Source of the DNA: an uncultured Clostridia bacterium
Lineage (GTDB): Bacteria > Bacillota > Clostridia > Christensenellales > Borkfalkiaceae
Direction of reading: 5' to 3'
Assembly: GCA_944368215.1 (NCBI GenBank)
Contig: CALVWX010000001.1
Coordinates: 58,251-122,250, forward strand
Length of the DNA stretch: 64,000 nt
This document shows, one piece after another, positions 57,600-64,000 of the stretch. A model generated the notes under the pieces. That model saw only the letters and a program-made list of their open reading frames with translations. It was not told the DNA's origin and did no database searches. Made by a program: the position numbers and the translations under genes. The number at the start of each line of letters is the position of its first letter. Position 1 is the stretch's first letter.

Positions 57600-60500
57600 A
57601 TGAAAAAATCCAAATTACTTATTTTTCTGCTTGCGGCCGTATCGTCGGTATCGCTGATGACGGCTGCAACATTCGCAGCGGGCTGCGCGGGCGACACGCA
57701 GGATCCTTCGCAGATCGAACAGCCCGGTGACGACGACCAGACGCCTGATGGTGGCGATGAAGGCGGCGACGATCAGACCCCCGGCGGCGACGATCAGACC
57801 CCCGGCGGCGGTGAAGAAGAAACCCCCGGCGGCGGTGAAGAAGAAACCCCCGGCGGCGGTGAAGGTGAAGAAGGCGAAGGCGGTGACGAAGCGACAACTT
57901 ATACCGTAACCTTCAACAGCAACGGCGGTTCGGCTGTTGCTTCCGCAACTGTAAACGAAGGCGGAAAAGTAACAAAACCTGCCGACCCCACCAATACCAA
58001 TGGCGAAAATATAGTTTTCGGTGGCTGGTACAGCGACGCACTCCTCACCACGCCCTTCGATTTTGAAAATGCTACAATAACGGCTAATACAACCCTTTAT
58101 GCAAAGTGGCAGCAAAACGTAACCACTTCGGTTGACTTTACAAGCCTTCTTTCCCTTGGTACGCTCGGAGAAAATTATACTTATCAGGGGATTTTTACTT
58201 TCCCTTCAGGTATGCGTTTTGACGCCGGCAACAGCAGCAGAGGCGACAGTATTAACACGCAGACCAGAGATGTTACCATTGTATTGACGGGAACTTCCAA
58301 CACTATTACATATTATGGACAGGGCGCTTCAGGCGGTGGAGCTACCGTTTCCATGAGCCTTAAAGATTCCAACGGCGAGACGATTGAAAACAGCACCACC
58401 GAAGCTGTCGGAAGCGGCGTCAACTTCACAAAGAAGACGATTTCGGGCCTTCCCAAGGGAACATATACGCTCGTCTCAACGGGCGGTTCAATCCGTATAA
58501 CCGAACTTTCTGTAACACAGTTGCTCGACCTCGGCACCCCCACTGGTGTTGTCGCTGAGGGCATAAGTGCTCCCAACACCGATATACTTATCGGTCAGCA
58601 GTATGATCCCAGCGGAGTAACTGCGCAGATTCAGTACGATAACGGCACTATGCAGACTAAGTCTATCGATCCCGAAGATATCGACACGACCGAAGTAAAC
58701 GTCAATGCCGCAGGTGTATATAATGTTCCTTTCACCTATACCGAAAATGGCCAGACCGTAAAAGGTAGCTATCAGGTAAAGGTCTATGCAATCGACAGCA
58801 TAACTATTGGAGACTATATCCAGAATAAAGAAGTTACCACCAACCTTAAAAAGGTATATCTCGACGACGAGGCTCTATCCGTGGTAGGCCTCACCGTAAT
58901 TGCTACTGCTAAGACGGGCACGGGCGAAGGCGCGCTTGAAGAAGACTTCGTTCTTCCCACAAGCTACTACACCGTAGAAAAGAATACCGAAGGCACCTCT
59001 TGCGATATCGCCGTAAAGGGAGATTATTTGCTTGATTCGGCAAAGCCCGCAACGGACGCCTATACAATTTACGGCATAAAATCGGAAGATGTCATTAAGG
59101 CTATTGAAAACGGCGTGCTCAATGTTACAGTAGATTCAAATGCGACCGTTTCGGCAACTTCTTATAAGTCGCTTACTGACGCGCTTTGCGCAATCAATGG
59201 TGCTGAAGTGCCCGATTATGTAATCAAGCAGATTACCATAGCTGATGGCGAATATAAGGAAAAAGTTTATGTAGACGTTCCCAACGTTCACCTCAAGGCG
59301 CAGAATGTCGTTGAACTTGCTGACCTCGGCGCGGGTGATTCCAAGAATTCTAAGGTTGTATTCTGGTACGACGCTCTCAGCGGAACAAGCGATCCCGCAG
59401 GTAATTCACACGGCACAAACGGCAGCGCTTCGTTTACGGTTGCTTCCTCTGCAACGGGCTTCAGGGCAGAAGGTATCACCTTCAAAAACTACTACAACAC
59501 AAACGAGCTTTATCAGTATTCAAAGGAAAAAATTACAAGCAACACACAGGCTGTCGCTATGTATATAGATGCCGAACAGGTTGCATTCTATAACTGCAAG
59601 TTCACATCCTATCACGACACGTTGTACGCAAATAAGGGTTCGCACTACTTTGAAGATTGCTGGATAGAGGGTCGTACGGACTATATCTTCGGCAGCACCG
59701 CAACTTCCTATTATAAGGATTGCCAAATTTGGTCTATAGGTGCGGGCGTAACAGAAGAGAATGGCGGTTATGTATGTGCAGTTCAAAATGACGGCACTGG
59801 TGTATTCGTATTCGACGGTTGCAACTTCGACGGCGACGAAAACGTAAAAGACGGTTCTATAGCTCTTGGTCGTCCTTGGGCTGTCGGAATGAAGATGGTA
59901 GTTATGAATTCAACCATTTCCGGCAAGTTCTCTACTGACGAACATACTGAGGGTATTGATCAGGGACAGCGCTATGTCATAATGAGCGGGAATGAGCCCA
60001 ACCCTGCAAACTATATCGAATACAACAACAAGGGTGCTGGCGCGCTTATCGCGGGCACTGCGCCTACGGAAGGCGAAGTTGTAGGTAAGTACCTCGACGA
60101 GGCTCAGATTGCGGCATATGCGACGACTACCTGCACGCTTGTAACAGATGCCTCCGCTGTTGCGCAGTATCAGCTTGACGCCCTCTTCACCGATTGGGAT
60201 CCCACCGTTAAAGACCTTGTAACTGTAACGGTAAAGAGCAACAATGGCGATACAACTTATGGTTCGGTGGCTCTCTTCAAGGGCGCAACTCCCAGCACCG
60301 CTGTGCTTGGGTCTTTAATTCCTGACGAGGCTGTGCCTGAGGGTTATATGGTTGAAGGCTATGCAAGCATGCCTGACGCGGACGAAGCCGATGTGACCGT
60401 CGGAGCGATTGAATCAGATACAATTTATTATCTTGTAATCAAGGAAATTCCTGAGGGCGCCCTTAAGTTGGTTGAAACTATAGATGTTGGCGGCACCGGA

Positions 60501-60968
60501 TATGAAAGCGGCACAAGCTATATTGGCAAGAGCTTAAGAGATAATGCTATCAATACCGACTACGTAACTGTTGTTGCTGGCGGTGGTGGTGACACAAAAG
60601 GTCAGCTTGTTCAGGATAAGGATGGTACAGAACAGTACACGGTAAAGACGGAAGATGGTTTAAGAGAATTTACAACTGCCTTCCTTCCCGGCGGTAATGT
60701 GAATAGAAATGTAACTATTACAGCCAAGGCGGATGTCACTGTTTACTACTACTTCACGGTTTGTGACGGCGGTTTCGCCGGAAAGACCGGCAACGTAACC
60801 TGGACGGGCGACCTGACTGGCTCAATGAACAATAATGGTGAAAAATGGGACGGCTTGACTGCATATGTTATTGAGTTTGAACTTAAGGCAGGTCAGTCAG
60901 TAACCATTCAAACTGATGCTAACAGAGTTGCAACATTTGCTGTTGATGTATATGCCATCAGTATATAA
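57600..60968 (+). CDS. Surface-anchored multidomain pectin methylesterase lipoprotein
   Basis: Removes methyl groups from pectin outside the cell. 1122 residues. Signal peptide and lipobox ending at Cys29 (FAAGC), then an acidic Gly/Pro linker with tandem PGGGEEET units (about 40-95), a Listeria-Bacteroides-type beta repeat (VTFNSNGGSAVASA to LYAKW), an unclear beta domain (about 180-310), a bacterial Ig-like domain (about 320-400), the CE8 catalytic domain with HDTLY, GRTDYIFG and LGRPW, and a C-terminal domain of about 250 residues of unknown type. It has a homologous core to the cytoplasmic esterase at 31453. Own leader and terminator. Codon use is intermediate between the importer genes and the rest. 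Confidence 0.9.
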   Translation: MKKSKLLIFLLAAVSSVSLMTAATFAAGCAGDTQDPSQIEQPGDDDQTPDGGDEGGDDQTPGGDDQTPGGGEEETPGGGEEETPGGGEGEEGEGGDEATTYTVTFNSNGGSAVASATVNEGGKVTKPADPTNTNGENIVFGGWYSDALLTTPFDFENATITANTTLYAKWQQNVTTSVDFTSLLSLGTLGENYTYQGIFTFPSGMRFDAGNSSRGDSINTQTRDVTIVLTGTSNTITYYGQGASGGGATVSMSLKDSNGETIENSTTEAVGSGVNFTKKTISGLPKGTYTLVSTGGSIRITELSVTQLLDLGTPTGVVAEGISAPNTDILIGQQYDPSGVTAQIQYDNGTMQTKSIDPEDIDTTEVNVNAAGVYNVPFTYTENGQTVKGSYQVKVYAIDSITIGDYIQNKEVTTNLKKVYLDDEALSVVGLTVIATAKTGTGEGALEEDFVLPTSYYTVEKNTEGTSCDIAVKGDYLLDSAKPATDAYTIYGIKSEDVIKAIENGVLNVTVDSNATVSATSYKSLTDALCAINGAEVPDYVIKQITIADGEYKEKVYVDVPNVHLKAQNVVELADLGAGDSKNSKVVFWYDALSGTSDPAGNSHGTNGSASFTVASSATGFRAEGITFKNYYNTNELYQYSKEKITSNTQAVAMYIDAEQVAFYNCKFTSYHDTLYANKGSHYFEDCWIEGRTDYIFGSTATSYYKDCQIWSIGAGVTEENGGYVCAVQNDGTGVFVFDGCNFDGDENVKDGSIALGRPWAVGMKMVVMNSTISGKFSTDEHTEGIDQGQRYVIMSGNEPNPANYIEYNNKGAGALIAGTAPTEGEVVGKYLDEAQIAAYATTTCTLVTDASAVAQYQLDALFTDWDPTVKDLVTVTVKSNNGDTTYGSVALFKGATPSTAVLGSLIPDEAVPEGYMVEGYASMPDADEADVTVGAIESDTIYYLVIKEIPEGALKLVETIDVGGTGYESGTSYIGKSLRDNAINTDYVTVVAGGGGDTKGQLVQDKDGTEQYTVKTEDGLREFTTAFLPGGNVNRNVTITAKADVTVYYYFTVCDGGFAGKTGNVTWTGDLTGSMNNNGEKWDGLTAYVIEFELKAGQSVTIQTDANRVATFAVDVYAISI
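57762..57851 (+). repeat. Tandem repeats coding the acidic linker
   Basis: Two copies of a 21-base unit (57762-57782 and 57783-57803) and two of a 24-base unit (57804-57827 and 57828-57851), then a partial copy. All units are multiples of three, so copy-number change would alter linker length without frameshift. Confidence 0.85.
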
Positions 60969-61014
60969 CAGCCATTAACGCATCAAAAAAGTAATTAAAT
61001 ACATTAACCCTTTT

Positions 61015-61048
61015 GCGGCGGAGCGCAACGCGCTCCGCCGCATTAATT
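61015..61048 (+). terminator. Terminator of the surface pectinesterase gene
   Basis: GCGGCGGAGCGC (61015-61026) pairs with GCGCTCCGCCGC (61030-61041), loop AAC, followed by ATTAATTTTTT. Confidence 0.85.
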
Positions 61049-61120
61049 TTTTAATATTATTATGCCTTTTCCGCATTTTTTTGCCGAAACCAATCGGTAA
61101 AATTATATTTTTTCAATCAT

Positions 61121-61149
61121 TTGCATATTGTTGCATTATGTTGTATAAT
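61121..61149 (+). promoter_or_regulatory. Promoter of the aminotransferase gene
   Basis: TTGCAT (61121-61126) and TATAAT (61144-61149), 17-base spacer. Confidence 0.75.
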
Positions 61150-61205
61150 GAAAGAGTATAAAATTTTTGCAGCGGCAATTCTGCCGCTATACGGAGTGAT
61201 ACGCT

Positions 61206-62408
61206 ATGATTAAACTGACCAAAAGAGTAAGCCAAATTTCGCCCTCCATGACCCTTGCAATGTCCGCAAAGTCCGCGGAAATGAAGGCCGCAGGCGAAAA
61301 GGTAATCAACTTCGGCGTCGGCGAGCCCGACTTCAACACCCCCGAACACATCATTCAGGCGGCAAAGGACGCAATGGGCGCCGGCTACACCAAATACGTG
61401 GCCGCGGCAGGTCTGCCCGCCCTTAAAAAGGCCGTCTGCGAAAAATTCAAGCGCGATAACAACCTCGACTATAAGCCTTCGCAGATAGTTATCAGCAACG
61501 GCGGCAAGCACGCCATTTTAAACGCCGTGGCGGCGGTAGTGGAAGAGGGCGACGAAGTCATCATTCCTTCGCCCTACTGGCTGACATATCCCGAAATCGT
61601 CCGTTTCTTCGGCGGCGTGCCCGTTTACGTTGAAACGACGCGCGAAAGCGGATTCAAAATGACTGCAGAACAGCTTGAGGCGGCCATCACCCCCAAGACG
61701 GCAATGCTCATCTTTAACAGCCCCAACAACCCCACGGGCGCCGTTTATTCCGAAGAGGAAATCAAGGCCATCGCCGCAGTCTGCGAAAAGCACGATTTGT
61801 GCGTGCTTTCGGACGAAATGTACGAAAAACTCATCTACGACGGACTTAAGCACTATTCCATAGCCGAGGTTTCGCCCAAGATGAAGGATTTAACCATACT
61901 CGTCAACGGCGTTTCCAAGTCCTACGCCATGACGGGCTGGAGGCTGGGTTATCTCGCCGCTGCAGAACCTGTCGCAAAGGCCATAGGTTCCTTTCAGAGC
62001 CACGCAACATCCAACGTAAATACGATTACGCAGTATGCGGCAGTCGCCGCTCTTGAAGGCGATGAAAAGCCCATGCGCGACATGGTAAATGCCTTCTCCG
62101 AACGCCGCATAAAGATGATGGAAGTGCTCGACGGTTACAAATCGATAGGGCTCGACTACGTAAAGCCCGAGGGCGCGTTCTACGTAATGCTCATCGTGGA
62201 CAAGTTCTACGGCAAGAGCTACAACGGCAAAAAAATTGAGGGCAGCATGGACTTTGCGATGGAGCTGCTCGCGTCCGAAAAGGTGGCCGCAACTCCCGGC
62301 ATATGCTTCGGCGATGACAGCTGCATCAGGCTTTCCTACGCTCTTTCGATGGAAGAGATGGTCGAAGGCTTGGAGCGCATCAAGGCTTTCTGTCTCGCAT
62401 TGAAGTAA
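61206..62408 (+). CDS. Pyridoxal-phosphate aminotransferase, aspartate aminotransferase type (class I)
   Basis: Transfers amino groups between amino and keto acids, probably aspartate/2-oxoglutarate, using PLP. 400 residues. Fold-type I motifs: NFGVGEPDFNTPEH at the start, TKYVAAAGLPALKKAV, NSPNNPTGAVY, LSDEMYEKLIYD, and the PLP lysine in NGVSKSYAMTGWRLGYLAA. The end SFSMEEMVEGLERI-like helix completes the fold. GGAGTG is about 9 bases before the ATG. Own promoter. thrC follows further on, so it may supply aspartate for the threonine pathway. Confidence 0.93.
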   Translation: MIKLTKRVSQISPSMTLAMSAKSAEMKAAGEKVINFGVGEPDFNTPEHIIQAAKDAMGAGYTKYVAAAGLPALKKAVCEKFKRDNNLDYKPSQIVISNGGKHAILNAVAAVVEEGDEVIIPSPYWLTYPEIVRFFGGVPVYVETTRESGFKMTAEQLEAAITPKTAMLIFNSPNNPTGAVYSEEEIKAIAAVCEKHDLCVLSDEMYEKLIYDGLKHYSIAEVSPKMKDLTILVNGVSKSYAMTGWRLGYLAAAEPVAKAIGSFQSHATSNVNTITQYAAVAALEGDEKPMRDMVNAFSERRIKMMEVLDGYKSIGLDYVKPEGAFYVMLIVDKFYGKSYNGKKIEGSMDFAMELLASEKVAATPGICFGDDSCIRLSYALSMEEMVEGLERIKAFCLALK

Positions 62409-62621
62409 TTGGTTGCGCTACAGGAGCAATCAGACGGCGTGGGCACCCCGCTCGCTTATTGGCCGCAGGATATGCCCGAATTAATCACAATAGCTTGATT
62501 GCGGAGTGCGGTTATGGCGACACGCCGCTAAAATATTTTCAATAAATTTTCTTCGGCTATGCGGCTCGCTGTCGCTCGCCGCGCGGTTACCAAAAATTTT
62601 TTACAAATTTTTGAAAACCTA

Positions 62622-62650
62622 TTGAATTTATCCTCATTTACTGATAAAAT
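62622..62650 (+). promoter_or_regulatory. Promoter of the small P-loop protein gene
   Basis: TTGAAT (62622-62627) and TAAAAT (62645-62650), 17-base spacer. Confidence 0.62.
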
Positions 62651-62695
62651 AAAGTAAACATAGTATAAAGCTATGCACAAGGAGGAATAAATCAC

Positions 62696-63103
62696 ATGAT
62701 CAAAATTATTTGCGGCGGTAAAGGCGCGGGCAAGACTAAGCAGATTATTCAGTCGGCAAACGGCAACGTTGCGTCGGCCAAGGGCTTAAGCGTGTTCATA
62801 ACCGATACCAAACGCTATATGTACGACATAGTGCGCGACGTAAGATTCATCGACGTCAACGATTATGCAATCGCCGGCGAGGATGCATTCTGCGGCTTCG
62901 TAAAGGGCATCGTCGCGGGCAATCACGACACCGAATACGTTTACATAGACGGCATTGCGCGCATCACGGGCAAACCTCTGTCCCAGCTTGCCGCAACATT
63001 CTATATGCTCGATAAAATCTCGGCGGACAGCGGTCTGGTAATAACCATTACCTGCAGCTGCGAAAGAGAAGACCTCCCCGAGTTTATCGCAAGGTATTGC
63101 TGA
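62696..63103 (+). CDS. Small P-loop protein of unknown function
   Basis: 135 residues with an N-terminal Walker A GGKGAGKTK (7-15) and a Walker B-like YVYIDGIARI; the intervening part holds DTKRYMYDI. It looks like a short P-loop NTPase without partner domains. Proteins of this size occur in Clostridia as hypothetical ATPases. CAAGGAGG lies 8 bases before the ATG. Position between an aminotransferase and thrC gives no clear functional link. Confidence 0.72.
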   Translation: MIKIICGGKGAGKTKQIIQSANGNVASAKGLSVFITDTKRYMYDIVRDVRFIDVNDYAIAGEDAFCGFVKGIVAGNHDTEYVYIDGIARITGKPLSQLAATFYMLDKISADSGLVITITCSCEREDLPEFIARYC

Positions 63104-63121
63104 TAACAAGTTGTGTGTAAC

Positions 63122-63158
63122 GTGCGGCGCGGAAACATTCACGCCGCACTTAATTTTT
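63122..63158 (+). terminator. Terminator before thrC
   Basis: GTGCGGCG (63122-63129) pairs with CGCCGCAC (63142-63149), followed by TTAATTTTT. Confidence 0.72.
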
Positions 63159-63245
63159 ATGAAGGCGGCGTAGCCTTTAAATAACGACGCGCTGGTGCAT
63201 GGCCTCTAATGCACAACGCGCGTTAATGTAGACACAGGAGTTTTT

Positions 63246-64000
63246 ATGAATTTTATTTCGACCCGCGGAGGAAATGAGAGAGTAAGCGGAGCAAAGGCGA
63301 TAGTTCAGGGCCTTGCAAAAAACGGCGGGCTCTTCGTGCCCGAAAACTTTCCCGAAGTCACTTCGGCCGAGCTTGAGGAAATGCTCACCATGAGCTATGC
63401 CGAGCGCGCCGCTAAAGTTTTACATAAATATCTCGACGAATACGACGAGGAAGGGCTGCTCGCCGCATGCGAGGCGGCTTATTCGCGCTTCGAAGGCCCC
63501 GACCCCGCGCCCCTCGTAAAGATTGACGACGGGGTTTACATCCTCGAGCTTTTCCACGGCCCCACGTGCGCCTTCAAGGACATGGCGCTCACCCTTTTGC
63601 CCTATCTTTTAAGAAAAGGCTGCGACATCTGCGGCATAAAGGAGAAAATTTTAATCCTCGTCGCCACTTCGGGCGACACGGGCAAGGCTGCGCTCGAAGG
63701 CTTCAAGGACGCCGAGGGCGTTAAAATTATGGTCTTTTACCCCAACGACGGCGTCTCCAAGATGCAGAAGCTCCAGATGTGCACGCAGGAGGGTTCCAAC
63801 GTCAACGTCGTTGCCGTAAAGGGCAACTTCGACGATTGCCAGACGGCGGTCAAAACCATCTTCAATTCGGCCGAGTGTGCCGCCGAACTCAAAAAGAAGG
63901 GCTATCTTCTGTCCTCTGCGAACTCCATAAACTTCGGCAGACTGGCGCCGCAGATTGTCTATTATTTCTCGTCCTATCTCGACCTCGTTTCCTCCGGTCA
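63246..64000 (+). CDS. thrC: Threonine synthase (5' part, cut by window end)
   Basis: PLP enzyme forming threonine from O-phosphohomoserine. The first 251 codons are inside the window; no stop is reached. N-terminal STRGGNERVSGAKAIVQGLA, GLFVPE, the PLP lysine in PTCAFKDMALTLLPYLL, the phosphate/Gly loop LVATSGDTGKAALEGF and SANSINFGRLAPQIVYY are the long-form threonine synthase motifs. CAGGAG is 6 bases before the ATG. A hairpin around 63186-63222 (GTGCAT/ATGCAC) lies in its leader. Confidence 0.95.
   Translation, partial: MNFISTRGGNERVSGAKAIVQGLAKNGGLFVPENFPEVTSAELEEMLTMSYAERAAKVLHKYLDEYDEEGLLAACEAAYSRFEGPDPAPLVKIDDGVYILELFHGPTCAFKDMALTLLPYLLRKGCDICGIKEKILILVATSGDTGKAALEGFKDAEGVKIMVFYPNDGVSKMQKLQMCTQEGSNVNVVAVKGNFDDCQTAVKTIFNSAECAAELKKKGYLLSSANSINFGRLAPQIVYYFSSYLDLVSSG

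Noticed and set aside
57762-57851. Tandem repeats that might be a CRISPR array
   Set aside because: Units are contiguous without spacers, in frame with the esterase, and code a linker. No cas genes in the window.
1-64000. tRNA, rRNA or prophage genes
   Set aside because: Read-through of intergenic regions showed no cloverleaf or tRNA-like TTCRANYC element, no rRNA sequence and no phage structural or integrase motifs.

Overview
The window looks like a chromosome segment of an anaerobic, Gram-positive-type bacterium of the Bacillota (class Clostridia), probably a plant-fibre-degrading gut or rumen member. The evidence is family-level: lipoprotein signal peptides, an MsmX/LplB/YtcP-type sugar importer, a YqhQ (DUF1385)-PrmC-PrfA neighbourhood after ribosomal protein L31, a FeoA-FeoA-FeoB-FeoB-associated operon and a Mn2+ (yybP-ykoY) riboswitch. 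Sigma-A-like promoters (TTGACA-17-TATAAT) and GC-rich terminators are easy to read. I cannot place it more finely without searches. No rRNA, tRNA, CRISPR, phage or transposase gene was seen.

Layout. 1-16.1 kb is mixed housekeeping: the end of mnmA, unknown membrane proteins, an aldo/keto reductase divergent from a LysR regulator that overlaps a YhaO/YhaN (SbcD/SbcC-like) pair, rarA, asparaginase, an iron alcohol dehydrogenase, a YitT protein, and an AraC regulator divergent from a MATE exporter and a polysaccharide deacetylase. 16.2-31.1 kb holds the uronate pathway (kduD, eda-VOC fusion, kdgK, a TIM-barrel isomerase, kduI, an MsmX-type ATPase and the coupled uxaB-uxaA-uxaC operon), interrupted by a Mn2+-riboswitch-controlled P-type ATPase. 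31.4-44.9 kb is the pectin-oligosaccharide import locus: a cytoplasmic pectin methylesterase divergent from an unknown membrane protein, two permeases, a very large binding lipoprotein, two small membrane proteins, an ATPase, two more membrane proteins, GH28 and GH105. 45-57 kb is housekeeping (YfcE, HAD, cardiolipin synthase, MDR dehydrogenase, rpmE, yqhQ-prmC, prfA, a DtxR-type regulator and the feo operon). 57.6-61 kb is a large surface pectin methylesterase lipoprotein, followed by an aminotransferase, a small P-loop protein and the start of thrC.

How it fits together (inference). The surface esterase partly de-esterifies pectin. The ABC importer brings in long, possibly still methylated oligogalacturonides. 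Cytoplasmic methylesterase, GH28 and GH105 break them down to galacturonate and unsaturated galacturonate. UxaC-UxaB-UxaA and KduI-KduD convert these to 2-keto-3-deoxygluconate, and KdgK and Eda finish to pyruvate and glyceraldehyde-3-phosphate. The strongest candidate for something undescribed is the set of five unknown multi-pass membrane proteins interleaved with this importer, together with its 852-residue binding protein and a paired palindromic operator in the divergent promoter region at 32.5 kb.

Interspersed, hairpin-forming, gene-free repeats (family A, five copies; family B, at least two) sit in intergenic gaps. Several genes have no visible Shine-Dalgarno sequence, and two of them sit only 8 bases behind a near-consensus -10 box, suggesting leaderless transcripts.
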